Positions 15,224 through 24,816 are shown, numbered from the stretch's first letter. The stretch is 64,000 bases of DNA from a bacterium (GCA_035505375.1 DATJQV010000004.1:32236-96235); one strand, 5' to 3'. Made by a program: numbers and translations. The notes: generated by a model from the sequence alone, not told the origin.

Positions 15224-16741
15224 CTACTCGGCCACGACGCAGCGAGCCGTAGCCCGGAGCGCGCCGGACTTGAGCGTAACCAGATACACGCCCGGGGTCA
15301 GTCGCCCGCCCAAAGGCAGCGAGTGGTCGCCGGCCGGCTGCCACCGGTCCAGCAGAATCGCCCGCACCCGACCCGCCACGTCCACGACCGTGACCTCGAC
15401 CCGCCCGGCGTGAACAGTCGAGTACTCGACCGCCGCGCGCAGGCGCACGGGATTGGGCCGCACCTTCAGGCGCGCCAGACTCGCGTTCGCAAGACGTCCG
15501 TCGAGCCCGACGACCATCGGCTCCAGTGGATAGTGGTAACCCATGTCTATCGCGCCGGCATCGGGCACCGAATCGGTGCGCGTCGTCCACGCGTGCACCA
15601 GCGAATCGAGCCGGAGCGGGGCAGTCGCGAGCAGCGTGTCCCCGGCATCAATGCACGGACTGCTTGAATCCTGCCCGGCCGCGACGCAGCCAAGATAGAA
15701 GTCGCCTTTCGAGCCTGTGGCGTATAGCGGATCCAGCGATAACGCATTGGAGCCGGGAAAGCAGGCATAGTAGTTGTCCGGCGAATTGCCCCAGACATCG
15801 TTGTAGTCGAAAACGGGGGGCTGGTGAGCCGTATCGGTGTAACACGCGATACCGCCGCCCATGTGCCCGATTCCCTCGGCCGCGTTCCCGCTGATGATGT
15901 TGTTCTTGATCGTCGAGGTCCACGACTGGTCGACGTAGATGCCGCCGCCATACGTTACGCCGGTTGAGCACCGATTGCCGAAGAAGGTATTGTTCGCGAC
16001 GTACGCCGAGCCCGCACCGATGTACAGACCGCCTCCGTACGCGAAGCCGCCGGCGGTCGAGCCAACCCGGTTATTCAGGAACAGGTTCGAGAAGACCAGC
16101 GGCTCGCCGCCCGCGAGAGCCAGCCCGCCGCCGTACCAGAAGCCTCCCGCGCCGCCCAGCGCCGCATTCTCTTCAAACACATTCTGGTAGAACACACCCG
16201 ACCCGGCGCAATGCACGCCCGGCCCGTACCGCCAGCCCCCTCCGCCCTGATTGATAATCGTATCCCACGCAATGAGGTTGTAGCTCAGCACCGGCCCACC
16301 AGACGCATACACGCCGGCGCCGTATCCGAACTCGGTCAGCTTGTTGCAGACGATGCGGTTGCGGGATATCACCGGCGAACCCGTGCACTTGATGCCCGCA
16401 CCTCCGTCGTCCACGATCGCAACCAGGCCGTGCGCAATCGTGAACCCCTCCAGCACGGTCGCATTAGTGTAGCTCGCGTCGGTCATGTTCACTACCCGGC
16501 CCGAATCACTGCCGTCAATCACGGTCGAGTCCGCACCGGACTCACCTAAGAGCACAATGCTGTCACGGGCCGGCCAGACAATCCTCTCATAATAAGTGTC
16601 CGGCGCTACCAGCACCGTGTCCCCGGCCAGCGCCCCTCTAAGCCCGCGCTGAATCGTGGCCGAATCGCCCGGCACGTGAATTACCACTGCACCGGCTAAC
16701 GCAACCAGCGCTGCCGGCGCGAACAACAGTCTCAACTCCAT
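15224..16741 (-). CDS. Secreted right-handed parallel beta-helix protein with sorting tail
   Basis: 505 residues. The ATG at 16741 is preceded by AAAGGAGGCC, and the product opens with a signal peptide. Residues 25-60 (DSATIQRGLRGALAGDTVLV) are the typical cap of right-handed beta-helix proteins. Repeated coils follow, with NxIxxNxAxxGGG and YGGGLYIG patterns ending in PxVxYNxxxxN, as in polysaccharide-binding or lyase-like surface proteins. The last 90 residues form a FlgD/type IX-like tail (RPNPVRLRAAVEYS; TVVDVAGRVRAILL; TPGVYLVTLKSG). No catalytic residues can be assigned. A TTGACT/TAGGAT promoter lies about 50 nt upstream, so this mRNA has a normal leader. Confidence 0.8.
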   Translation of the reverse strand: MELRLLFAPAALVALAGAVVIHVPGDSATIQRGLRGALAGDTVLVAPDTYYERIVWPARDSIVLLGESGADSTVIDGSDSGRVVNMTDASYTNATVLEGFTIAHGLVAIVDDGGAGIKCTGSPVISRNRIVCNKLTEFGYGAGVYASGGPVLSYNLIAWDTIINQGGGGWRYGPGVHCAGSGVFYQNVFEENAALGGAGGFWYGGGLALAGGEPLVFSNLFLNNRVGSTAGGFAYGGGLYIGAGSAYVANNTFFGNRCSTGVTYGGGIYVDQSWTSTIKNNIISGNAAEGIGHMGGGIACYTDTAHQPPVFDYNDVWGNSPDNYYACFPGSNALSLDPLYATGSKGDFYLGCVAAGQDSSSPCIDAGDTLLATAPLRLDSLVHAWTTRTDSVPDAGAIDMGYHYPLEPMVVGLDGRLANASLARLKVRPNPVRLRAAVEYSTVHAGRVEVTVVDVAGRVRAILLDRWQPAGDHSLPLGGRLTPGVYLVTLKSGALRATARCVVAE

Positions 16742-17257
16742 CTGGCCTCCTTTAAGGCGCAAGGCTCAACTGCATCTCTCACCTGAGCTAATCCTATGCC
16801 CCGACCTCGCCCCAGTCAAGCGCCATGTTAGCCCAACCCGGAGAACATCAACCGTAGATGACGCAGATGTCCCGAGGGCGGGGACATGACCCAATTCCGC
16901 TGAAGAATTGGGATCGGCCCAAATGGGGACTGTACCGCGCTGAGTCCGACGCAAGCGCTCCGTGGGACTGTCCCCATTTGGCGTTCGCGCGCAATCGTGT
17001 CCCAAGCCCGACCCGAAGGAGACTATCCACAGATTTCGCAGATCACACAGATTACATCCACTCTTCCTCCGCCACTAGATCACTAGACCACTTGACCACT
17101 GCTCCCCCGCAGATGACGCAGACGTGAAAACCACCAAGGGCCCCAAGAACGCCAAGACCGGACCGCCCACAGATTGTCGGAGTGAACGCAGATTCCACTC
17201 CCACACAAGTGCCGTCAGTATGTGTCACCAGGAAGCCAGACCCAGGAAGCTTGGGGA
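16742..17257. repeat. Non-coding repeat cluster (families e and f)
   Basis: Contains the GACATGACCCAATTC / GAATTGGGATCGG hairpin, AAATGGGGACTGT and GGGACTGTCCCCATTT words (16868-17008), and several CAGATTxCGCAGAT stretches (16849, 17036-17062, 17110). No protein-like frame. Confidence 0.7.
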
Positions 17258-17537
17258 CTTGCCCCGCGAATCGCCCCGCAAGTTATCCTCCGGGTCACGC
17301 CGCGAGTGGCAGTGCAGGTCATCTCGCGAATGACGCCGCGGGTCACGTCGCGAATTGCCGTCCGAGAGATGCCGACAATCACGCGCCGAGTCATGGTGCA
17401 GGTCGCACTCCAAACCGCAGCACAGGTCACCCTGAACATCGCCCGCCAAGTCTCTCCGAGAGTCCCCCTCCAAGTCCTGAGCCGAATCACCATCGGAACC
17501 ACTCTGGGAACCGTTCCCGGGGTGACCCCCAAGGCGA
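17258..17537. repeat. 12-bp-period degenerate tandem array A3
   Basis: About 23 units in exact 12-bp phase, with GTC, GTG or ATC recurring at 17270, 17282, 17294 and onward to 17522. Typical units are GTCACGCCGCGA, GTGGCAGTGCAG and GTCGCACTCCAA. At least four reading frames, two on each strand, stay open across it, so openness is a by-product of the period and not evidence of coding. 17538-17703 shows nothing recognisable. Confidence 0.85.
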
Positions 17538-17703
17538 GTCGCCCAGCGTCCCAAACCGCCACTAATACAAGGACTTATCCCCCATCTTAGCCATCGATCC
17601 GCGTGAGTCTTATTGGACTCATGCGAAGAGACGCGCCCGGCAGTATTGCGGGCGGCCCCAAGGCCGCCCCGCTTGATCTGCCGTCTACTGCAAACTGTCT
17701 TCT

Positions 17704-19926
17704 CTACCGCCTACCGGTCAGCACGACCTTGCGGACCGCTTGTGCTTGCGCTTGGGCCTCTCTCACAAAGTACACGCCCGGCGCCAGCGCCCGCACGTCA
17801 TTCGCGCCCGGTTTCAGGTCCATCACCTTCCGCCCGCTGACGTCCAGTAGTTCCGCCCGGTCTCCCGTCTTCTGTCCCCGGTCTCCTATCATCAGCACTC
17901 CCCTGACCACGGTCGCCCCCTTCCGCGTACGCACTGATTCGACTTGCTTGGGCTCGGCAACGCCTGTCGCCGTCGTCTCAAGCACGCAGACACCTGCGTC
18001 ACTGCACGCAACATAGAGATAAGGCGCCACGTAACTAAGATGAGGCGAACCGCCGCTCGGCGTGCTCCATCGGCAGACTTCTCGCGGGCTCAGCGGGTCC
18101 CTGACGTTCACCAGGTGCACGTAGTTGCCGCTTACCGCCGCGAGGGTGTCGTCCATTAGTTCGACGTCGTATACGCCTTGATGACCACCAGACAGGGCTA
18201 AGCTCGCGATAGGGTAGGGCACGGACGGAACGGAGACGTTGTACACGACAATCGAGTCGTATCCCGGTGTCGTGACAGCATACGTATCCCTGATGACCGC
18301 AATACCATATGTTCCGCTGCTGATGTTCCCCACGATGAAGGGGTTGGTTGGGTTCGCAACGTTGATGATGTAGCTGGGGACACTCGATACGTACGCCAAT
18401 GAATCCTTGAGCCACAAGTCCATGACGTCATTCTGCAGCACGCAGCTCCCGACAAGCACCGGCTGACGCGGCCGGGCAACGTTGACGACTTGGAAGCGAT
18501 AGGCCTCGGCGCAGTAAAGGAAGCTATCCCGAAGCACCATATCCTTCGGGGGGTCGAAGAGCGAGCAGGCACCAGCCATAGAGGGCCGGGCCGGGTCGGT
18601 AACGTCTATGGTCCGCAAGGGCGGTGGCTGCGACCAGCTCATGAACGCAAAACTGTCTTGTCCAACGGCTGACCGCGTCTCGAACGCATGGATGTTGGCT
18701 GTGTCAATGCCACCAAGGTCAATCGGGTTGGCTGGGTTCGTCACGTCCAGAATCCGCAGTCCCGCGCCGCCATCAGCAACGTATGCTCGGCATCCGTCCA
18801 ACCAGACATCCCAAGCATCATGGGCCGGCAGTACGGTCGTGTCATAAACGGGATGGTTGATATCATGGATGTCCATCACAGCAAGGCCCATTGCGTCGGC
18901 AACATATGCGTGGTTGGAAGTCCAATCGGCCCACACGGCGAAGCCATCGTTCGGTGTCTTTATTTGCGAGACGTCGTGCGGCCGGGTCGAGTCGCTGATG
19001 TCGATGATGGCGAAACCCCAACCGTAGTAATATCCGGATGTGAAAGCCAATGGCCCGCTCAGGTGAACATCGTATCCACCAACGCTATCAACCTCGCCCA
19101 GCAAACGAGGGTTGGTCGGGTCCGAAATATCGAGCACGTCCACCCAGAGCCTGTCTTGATCCCCGTTCTGGTACCCGTTGGCAACGCAGATGTTCCCTCG
19201 CGCGTCAACACCGAGGGCACCAATACCATAGGTGCCGACCCGTTCGGGTGCAGCCGGATTCGACACGTCGATGAATGCCAGGCCACCCGGTTCTTTCGCT
19301 ACGACTACCTTCTTCGTGGCCGCAGTGACACCTCCGTTTTCCGCACACGTGCCGAGCGGTCTGGGATTGGCCGTGTTGGCGATGCTATAGGAGTAGAACG
19401 TGCCGGAACTGGCGAAATACAGGAAGGTGTCGAAGATGGCGAAGTCACCGACCGCGTAGGGTATCACGTTGCGGTAGACCGGATGCGTCGAGTCGACGAT
19501 GTTCCAGATCTCGATACCGTTCCCGCAGGTCAAGAGAAAGGAATCGTGCAAAGCGCTCTGAGCGGGGGTGAAGTCGAGTTGTATCTCGGAAAGCACAACC
19601 GGGCTATCCGGCTTGGCGAAGTTGAGGAGCGCCACCTCGCTGCCGAGAGTCAGCGCCACGAGGCTCCCCCTGCCGGTCACCGCGTTCGACTCGCCACGAC
19701 CGTACTTGCCGACGAGCTTCAATCCCGTAGACGCAGACTCGGGCTTGTGGTACTCGGTGTAGCGCGACGCATCAAGCCCGTGCTTCTGCAGCCACTCCGC
19801 CCTGTACCTCGCTGGCATTCGCGCCAGCGACTCCTGCACGGCGCGATACGGCACGAACCCCGGCTCACGGCCGAGGACCGCAGCCGCGAGGGCCGCGCAA
19901 AGGAGAACGGCCACCGGTCTGTTCAC
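17704..19926 (-). CDS. Secreted LVIVD-repeat beta-propeller protein with sorting tail
   Basis: 740 residues from a GTG at 19926. Signal peptide about 1-19. The body is built of LVIVD-type propeller repeats with the pattern GxVxVxxxYAYVADxxxGLxIIDVSNPxxPxxVG (for example LAFIDVSNPAAPERVGTYG, LDISDPTNPRLLGEV, FAIIDISDSTRP, LRILDVTNPANPIDLGGID). Such proteins are thought to be surface or extracellular scaffolds. The C-terminus is a short FlgD-like tail (LLDVSGRKVMDLKPG; APGVYFVRE) ending in basic residues. A GDRGQKTGDR stretch (about 679-687) is repeat DNA read in frame. No Shine-Dalgarno; promoter at 19933-19960. Confidence 0.82.
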   Translation of the reverse strand: MNRPVAVLLCAALAAAVLGREPGFVPYRAVQESLARMPARYRAEWLQKHGLDASRYTEYHKPESASTGLKLVGKYGRGESNAVTGRGSLVALTLGSEVALLNFAKPDSPVVLSEIQLDFTPAQSALHDSFLLTCGNGIEIWNIVDSTHPVYRNVIPYAVGDFAIFDTFLYFASSGTFYSYSIANTANPRPLGTCAENGGVTAATKKVVVAKEPGGLAFIDVSNPAAPERVGTYGIGALGVDARGNICVANGYQNGDQDRLWVDVLDISDPTNPRLLGEVDSVGGYDVHLSGPLAFTSGYYYGWGFAIIDISDSTRPHDVSQIKTPNDGFAVWADWTSNHAYVADAMGLAVMDIHDINHPVYDTTVLPAHDAWDVWLDGCRAYVADGGAGLRILDVTNPANPIDLGGIDTANIHAFETRSAVGQDSFAFMSWSQPPPLRTIDVTDPARPSMAGACSLFDPPKDMVLRDSFLYCAEAYRFQVVNVARPRQPVLVGSCVLQNDVMDLWLKDSLAYVSSVPSYIINVANPTNPFIVGNISSGTYGIAVIRDTYAVTTPGYDSIVVYNVSVPSVPYPIASLALSGGHQGVYDVELMDDTLAAVSGNYVHLVNVRDPLSPREVCRWSTPSGGSPHLSYVAPYLYVACSDAGVCVLETTATGVAEPKQVESVRTRKGATVVRGVLMIGDRGQKTGDRAELLDVSGRKVMDLKPGANDVRALAPGVYFVREAQAQAQAVRKVVLTGRR

Positions 19927-19932
19927 GCGACC

Positions 19933-19960
19933 AGTCTATGCCGGATTCCAGTCAAGTCAA
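19933..19960 (-). promoter_or_regulatory. Near-leaderless promoter of the LVIVD protein
   Basis: Minus strand: TTGACT (19960-19955), 16-bp spacer, TAGACT (19938-19933), 6 nt to the GTG at 19926. Confidence 0.7.
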
Positions 19961-19999
19961 GCAGCCGTAGCCTGCCATGCCGACATGGCCGGCCCGCGG

Positions 20000-20980
20000 C
20001 TAGGCGAACAGGTAGCGGAACGTCTCGCGGATGCGATCAACGCCCTGGATTTCGTGCTCGAGGCGCGGGACGACCGCGCGGACGTGCGGGAACGAGCTCC
20101 GGATGTCCTCCATGTACTTCTCCTGCGAGGCAATCCGGTTGAGGACGAACTCGTGGGTCTGGTCCGTGACCAGCGCCCGGTCAATCAAGCCGTTGACGAT
20201 GACGCCGCCGACCGGGATGCCGAAGTCCTTAAACCAGCCGATGAACCGTTTGATGACCGCTATCGGCAGCGCCTCCGGCAGAGTGACGAAGAAGAACGAG
20301 GTCAGTTGCTCATCGGTCAGCAGCTTGTGCACCTTGTCTATCCGGTCGCGGAAGGTCAGGAGGTAGTCGAGCAGCGGGTCCTTTTCTTCCTTCTTGGAGA
20401 ATGAGAGCGTCTTGGCCAGCGACGCAGCCTCGTTCCGGCTGGCGAGCATCTTCTCGACCCAGAGCCCGTAGACCTTTGACATGCCGAGCAGACGTCGCGC
20501 GTTCGCGGTCGGAGCCGTGTCGAACACGTAGACGTCGTAGCGGTTCTCGAACATCAGGTCCACCATCCGCTCGAACATGGCGGATTCCTCGAACGCCGGG
20601 TTCATGGTCGCCGACTCGACGAAGTCCTCGGTCTTCTGACCGGACAGGTCCGCGTACTTCAGGAACCACTCGATCTTACCCTTGATCTCCTGCTTCTTCT
20701 TGAGAATCGTATCCTTGGTGTCGATCTCGACGGCGATGAGCGGCGTGCCTGCGACCTGGGTCTCGTTGCCGAACACATCCTGCTTCAAGAGCCCGCTCAG
20801 GCTGTGAACCGGGTTGGTCGAGGCAAGAAGCACCTTCCGCCCTTGCTCCGCCAAATAGAGCGCCGTCGCCCCGGCGAACGCGGTCTTGCCCACGCCGCCC
20901 TTCCCACCGAAGTAGATGTACTTCAGAGTCGGGTGCTCCGCAAAGAAAGTCCGCAGATTCTCGGACTCGGATATAGACAT
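20000..20980 (-). CDS. ArsA/GET3-family ATPase, copy 1
   Basis: 326-residue single-domain P-loop ATPase of the ArsA/GET3 family (deviant Walker A FGGKGGVGKT near residues 25-34, switch-I-like NPVHSLSG, Walker B region YDVYVFDTAPTANARRLL). In other bacteria such proteins act in arsenite efflux or in handling membrane proteins; single-domain copies without ArsB have no settled role. No arsenite permease or metal-cysteine cluster is visible here. The ATG at 20980 has GGAG 7 nt upstream and is preferred over a GTG two codons earlier. A second, divergent copy lies at 21705-22679. Confidence 0.85.
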   Translation of the reverse strand: MSISESENLRTFFAEHPTLKYIYFGGKGGVGKTAFAGATALYLAEQGRKVLLASTNPVHSLSGLLKQDVFGNETQVAGTPLIAVEIDTKDTILKKKQEIKGKIEWFLKYADLSGQKTEDFVESATMNPAFEESAMFERMVDLMFENRYDVYVFDTAPTANARRLLGMSKVYGLWVEKMLASRNEAASLAKTLSFSKKEEKDPLLDYLLTFRDRIDKVHKLLTDEQLTSFFFVTLPEALPIAVIKRFIGWFKDFGIPVGGVIVNGLIDRALVTDQTHEFVLNRIASQEKYMEDIRSSFPHVRAVVPRLEHEIQGVDRIRETFRYLFA

Positions 20981-21142
20981 AGTCACACTCCAGTTCTAAC
21001 CGCAGACTGCAGCAGGTCCAAGGTGCAAGGTCCCGAACAGGACCCGAGATTAACCGCAGATGTCGCAGATGACGCAGATGGCTCGAAACAGAACAGAGGG
21101 AGCATCTTCCGGGCCGCAGTTCCCGACGGAGACTGAACGGCC

Positions 21143-21586
21143 TCACGGTACGCGGTCCTTGGGATACGGATCCCCGTCAGGACTAGCCGCAGATGACGCT
21201 GACTTGGTCAGGGCGAAGCGGCGATACTCGAGACGCTCTGCGGCGAAGTTCAACAGCAAGCCGGTCTCGATGCTTGATGCGTTCAGGTAATTGATGACTT
21301 GTGCTTCCTCCACCTTCGTCAGCTTCGCGATCGCCTTCAACTCCACAATCACCTCCCCAAAGCAGACGAAGTCTGCCTTGTACGATGTCCGCAGTCTCTC
21401 ACCCTTGTAGGACACGGGCAACTCCACTTCCCGTTCATGGGGAATGCCGCGAGCCCGCAGCTCAATCTCCAGCGCCTCCTGATAGACCGCCTCAGGGAAA
21501 CCACTTCCCAGCACCCGGTGTACTTCCATGGCGGCACCAATGATAGCGTAGGTTCTCGGGTCCTTCTTTGTATCCTCGGCTGTCAT
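21143..21586 (-). CDS. GxxExxY family protein
   Basis: 147 residues with the family name motif [11 protein letters not shown] (GxxExxY, residues about 28-34) and the nuclease-like core [18 protein letters not shown], which resembles a PD-(D/E)xK fold (D-x(n)-ExK). The biological role is unknown; the family is common in Bacteroidetes and candidate phyla, usually as solitary genes among repeats. It lies between the two ArsA-like genes, flanked on both sides by family e repeats, so it looks like a separate insertion. The last 15 or so residues are low-complexity and may be repeat-derived. Confidence 0.8.
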   Translation of the reverse strand: MTAEDTKKDPRTYAIIGAAMEVHRVLGSGFPEAVYQEALEIELRARGIPHEREVELPVSYKGERLRTSYKADFVCFGEVIVELKAIAKLTKVEEAQVINYLNASSIETGLLLNFAAERLEYRRFALTKSASSAASPDGDPYPKDRVP

Positions 21587-21599
21587 GTCCGTTCAGACC

Positions 21600-21704
21600 A
21601 TCTGCGACATCTGCGTAATCTGCGGTTCACTTCCGTCCGTCGGGTTTCTTGCCATCTTTGACATCTGCATCATCTGCGGTTCTCCTCTGTCCGTAGTCTG
21701 TGGT
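21600..21704. repeat. Family e repeat (CTGCGxxATCTGCG words)
   Basis: Iterated ATCTGCGACATCTGCGTAATC and TTTGACATCTGCATCATCTG words between the GxxExxY gene and the second ArsA-like gene. Complementary CAGATGACGCAGATG words stand at 21051-21084, on the other side of the GxxExxY gene. Confidence 0.7.
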
Positions 21705-22679
21705 TCACGGGCCGAAGAGCTGGTCGGCTACCTTGGCAATCATGTCCAGACCCGTAATGTCGCGCTCGAACTCGGGCACGTTCCCGACCACCCGGTCGCC
21801 GAACGTCTCGGCGATTCGTGCCATCGGCTGGCGCTGCAACTCGATGCGGTGCCGCAGGTAGTCCGGTATCGCTTCACCGAGCAGACTCTCCGGGATGACT
21901 CGGTTCACGATGAAACCTCCAATCGGGACACCGAACTTGGAGAAGAGGCCCTCGGCCTTCTTGGTATCGAGAATCGTCATCTCCTCGGGTGTGACCACAA
22001 AGAAGAAACCGGTCTTCTCCTTGTCGGTGAAGATGGACGACGAGAGGTTGATGCGCCGGCGGATCTCTTCGAGCTCGGTCAGGATTTCGTCCTCCTCGGA
22101 TTTCTCCTCGGACTTGAGCTTGGACGCAACCCTGTCGTACTTCTGCATCTCGGACCGCAGCTCGGTCACCTTGTTTATCCACTCGTCGTAGATACTGCTC
22201 ATCGAGAGGTAGTAGAGCGCGTGTCCCAGCGGCACCAGGTCGTAGATGTAGTAGTCGTACTGGCCCTGAAACACGATATCCACGACCGCGTCGAATATGG
22301 CACTCTCCTCCATCGCCGGCTCGCTCGACGCCGCGGCGATGTACGACTCTATTTCCTCCGGCACCTTGTCGAACCCGTACCGGTCGAGAATCTTCTTGCG
22401 GATCTCATTCTGGAAGTCGTGGATCCGGCGGTCCGCGTCTATCTCCTGCGCGAACAGGTTAGGCATGATCTCAGTCGCGCCCTTGCCGAAGATGTCGCGC
22501 TGGAAGATATCGGAGAGCGATGCCTGCGGGTCAACCGAGAAGACCAGCACCTTATGGCCCTGCCTGGCCAGATGGTACGCGGCCGCGGCTGAGAACGTCG
22601 TCTTCCCGAGGCCGCCCTTGCCCCCGAACATGAGATACTTCATGCGGGGGTTGTTCGTGAGGACTTGGCTCAAGTTCAT
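21705..22679 (-). CDS. ArsA/GET3-family ATPase, copy 2
   Basis: 324 residues. Walker A FGGKGGLGKTT at about 19-29, then FSVDPQASLSDIF (switch I), YYIYDLVPLGHALYYL (Walker B region) and a charged helical insert at about 185-215 (LKSEEKSEEDEI). The start at 22679 follows GAGGAG by 7 nt; the frame is open further upstream only through repeat DNA. About the same length as copy 1 but clearly diverged, so the two may form a heterodimer, by analogy with the two-domain ArsA. No arsenic genes nearby. Substrate unknown. Confidence 0.85.
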   Translation of the reverse strand: MNLSQVLTNNPRMKYLMFGGKGGLGKTTFSAAAAYHLARQGHKVLVFSVDPQASLSDIFQRDIFGKGATEIMPNLFAQEIDADRRIHDFQNEIRKKILDRYGFDKVPEEIESYIAAASSEPAMEESAIFDAVVDIVFQGQYDYYIYDLVPLGHALYYLSMSSIYDEWINKVTELRSEMQKYDRVASKLKSEEKSEEDEILTELEEIRRRINLSSSIFTDKEKTGFFFVVTPEEMTILDTKKAEGLFSKFGVPIGGFIVNRVIPESLLGEAIPDYLRHRIELQRQPMARIAETFGDRVVGNVPEFERDITGLDMIAKVADQLFGP

Positions 22680-22715
22680 AGTAACTCCTCTGCACTCGAC
22701 CACTGCGAGGCCGTG

Positions 22716-22842
22716 AAGTAGTAAGGACAAAGGACTAAGGACAAAGCAAGACGAAAAGGACAAAGTAACAAGTACGGACCGGACCGGGGCTTCTCACTTG
22801 TCACTTGCTTTGTCCTTACCACTTTGTCCTTTGTACTTTCCT
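22716..22842. repeat. Family b repeat with inverted arms (AAGGACAAAGCAAG / CTTGCTTTGTCCTT)
   Basis: AAGGACAAAGGACTAAGG words on the left and TTTGTCCTTxxxACTTTGTCC words on the right flank a short GC-rich centre. It starts within a few bases of the stop codon of the 93-residue protein gene. Copies: 24817-24941, 25360-25401, 25765-25851, 12630-12668, 8590-8676. Confidence 0.75.
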
Positions 22843-23124
22843 TCATGCTAGCGTATCGGTAAAGTCTTTCTCGCGCAGCATCCGGCGCTTCCAGGTGGAG
22901 ATCTGCGGCACCACGTAGGGCAGCAGCCGGAGCGAGTAGTACGGCGGCAGAATCGGGATGCCGAGCATGTCGCCCATGGTTATCAGGATGAAAAGATGCT
23001 CCATGCTGCCGCGCGTCTTCAATGCGAACCGGGCCGTGTCGTGCGCGGCCATGCCGTACACGAACTCCCTCAGATTCTTCCCTAGCCCGAAACCCTTCTT
23101 CTTGTCCTTCTTGTCGTCGCCCAC
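22843..23124 (-). CDS. Small membrane-associated protein of unknown function
   Basis: 93 residues. The GTG at 23124 shares a base with the CstA stop codon, and AAAGGAG in the CstA 3' end serves as Shine-Dalgarno. A Lys/Asp-rich start (about 1-12) is followed by an amphipathic segment, then a hydrophobic stretch around MEHLFILITMGDMLGIPIL and LRLLPYVV (about 41-72), and a basic C-terminal part. I do not recognise a family. Coupling to CstA suggests a joint role at the membrane; position next to the ArsA-like gene may also matter. Confidence 0.6.
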   Translation of the reverse strand: MGDDKKDKKKGFGLGKNLREFVYGMAAHDTARFALKTRGSMEHLFILITMGDMLGIPILPPYYSLRLLPYVVPQISTWKRRMLREKDFTDTLA

Positions 23125-24797
23125 TAGGCAACTCCTTTCGCAGTCTCTCGCTTCTTGCTGCCGAATCGGAACAGCGCGCTCGCTCCATCGTAGGCCAGCA
23201 CCAACGCCGCAATGAACAGCGCCACGCCGATGACGCCTGCTATCCAATTGCCCGCAATCTGTCCTGCGGGCAGTTTCGCCCCGGCCAGACTCAGGCCGGT
23301 CGCTGCCTGCCGCAACAACTGCCAGCAGGTCAACACCAATGCGGCCATCGTTGTCAAATACATGAAGACCATGGGCACGAGCGCAAATCCGGCCTTCTTC
23401 TTCTCAGATACCAGCCAGATGCTCCCGATCATCAAAGCCAGGCTGGCCATGAGCTGGTTGGCCGAGCCGAACAGCACCCAGATGTATTTGAACGTACCGG
23501 TAGTCACGAGCGCAAAGGTCAGGATGAGCGCCGCGACCGTGCCGATTACGGGCACGCGCATCACCGGCAGGACCCGCCCCAGCAGTTCGTTGGTCGCAAT
23601 ACGCATGAACCTGACCACGAGGTGCAGAATCGTGATCGCCAGAATCGCGATGAGTACCGGGCCGTATGCCAGGCCCCATTTCGCCGGCAGGTGCAGGAAC
23701 CCGAATATGCTCCCGAGGCCGGAAGCGAAGAGCTGGTCCGGCGAACCCGTGGTGCCCGCGGCCGTGATGCCGACGATCGCCAGCGCAATCAGCGCCAGTA
23801 TCATCTCGAGGAACATGGCGCCGGCCGTAACCGGTCGCGCGTCGGTCTCGCTCTGCAACTGGCGGGACGTTCCGGTCGAAGAAACCACGCCGTGCCAGCC
23901 GGAAATAGCGCCGCAGGCGATGGTCACAAAGAGCATGGGCCAGAGCGGCAGGTTATCCGCAGTGAAGCCCGTGAACATCGGCCGTTGCATGACCGGGTGC
24001 TTGACGATGAGGCCCGCGACCGCGATCGCCATGCCGATGAGCACGATGTAGAATGAAAGATAGTTGATGGGCTGGACGAAGCTCCATATCGGTAGCAGCG
24101 AGCCGAAGAGCGAGAAGACCAGCGCGAAGACGACCCAGACCAGCCAATTGGTGTGGACTGAGCCGAACCTGATGTCAAACTGCCCGTTCAGGACCAGCGC
24201 GCCATAGAACAGGACGAGCCCGATGACGGTGACGACGGCAAGGTGCATCCGGCCATGGTAAATGAGATATCCGACAATCACGCCGGCCACGGCGAGCATG
24301 AGGATTGCAAGAGGTATCCTCGGGGCGTTGGCCAGCGCGGTCGCAACGATGTTGGCGAACGCGGCCGCAATCAGCAGCAGGTAGAGGTAGATGAACGTCA
24401 TCAGGATGGTGCGCGCCCGTGGCGAGATGAGCGAGAACGAGATGCCGCCGAAGGTCTTGCCGTCGTTGCGCACCGAGACGATGGCGCTGGTGTAGTCCTG
24501 CACCCACCCGATGAAGAACGTACCCAGAAGAATCCAGACGAGGCCTGGTAGCCAGCCCCACTTGATGGCGATAATAGGCCCAAGCACCGGCGCGGCACCG
24601 GCGATGGACTTGAACTGATAGCCGAACAGGATGCTGCGCGAGGTCGGCATGAAGTCCACGCCGTCAGCGTACATCCGCGCCGGGGTAGCCCTCTTCGGGT
24701 CAGCCCCGATGACCTTGCGGTCTACATACGCAGCATACACCCTCATGCCAACGAGGTACACCACCGCACCCAGCACCGGAAGGACGACCGAGTTCAT
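23124..24797 (-). CDS. cstA: Carbon starvation protein A (CstA-type peptide/pyruvate transporter)
   Basis: 557-residue polytopic membrane protein of the CstA family, which imports peptides or pyruvate in characterised bacteria. Family features: the N-terminal DGVDFMPTSRSILFGYQFKS segment (about 46-65) with AGAAPVLGPIIA, the GWVQDYTSAIVSVRNDGKT stretch, and about 14 hydrophobic segments, including TIACGAISGWHGVVSSTGTS in the second half. Shorter than the E. coli protein (about 700) but normal for the short subfamily. AGGAGGCTCTGA precedes the ATG. It is followed by a coupled 93-residue gene. Confidence 0.92.
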   Translation of the reverse strand: MNSVVLPVLGAVVYLVGMRVYAAYVDRKVIGADPKRATPARMYADGVDFMPTSRSILFGYQFKSIAGAAPVLGPIIAIKWGWLPGLVWILLGTFFIGWVQDYTSAIVSVRNDGKTFGGISFSLISPRARTILMTFIYLYLLLIAAAFANIVATALANAPRIPLAILMLAVAGVIVGYLIYHGRMHLAVVTVIGLVLFYGALVLNGQFDIRFGSVHTNWLVWVVFALVFSLFGSLLPIWSFVQPINYLSFYIVLIGMAIAVAGLIVKHPVMQRPMFTGFTADNLPLWPMLFVTIACGAISGWHGVVSSTGTSRQLQSETDARPVTAGAMFLEMILALIALAIVGITAAGTTGSPDQLFASGLGSIFGFLHLPAKWGLAYGPVLIAILAITILHLVVRFMRIATNELLGRVLPVMRVPVIGTVAALILTFALVTTGTFKYIWVLFGSANQLMASLALMIGSIWLVSEKKKAGFALVPMVFMYLTTMAALVLTCWQLLRQAATGLSLAGAKLPAGQIAGNWIAGVIGVALFIAALVLAYDGASALFRFGSKKRETAKGVA

Positions 24798-24816
24798 TCA
24801 GAGCCTCCTAGCGAGG

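Noticed and set aside
17182..17590. Several overlapping open frames of about 110-127 residues on both strands
   Set aside because: All follow from the 12-bp period of array A3; no Shine-Dalgarno or promoter, and more than one frame is open at once.
22680..22763. Upstream extension of the second ArsA-like protein
   Set aside because: Encoded by repeat DNA; GAGGAG and the conserved start place the ATG at 22679.
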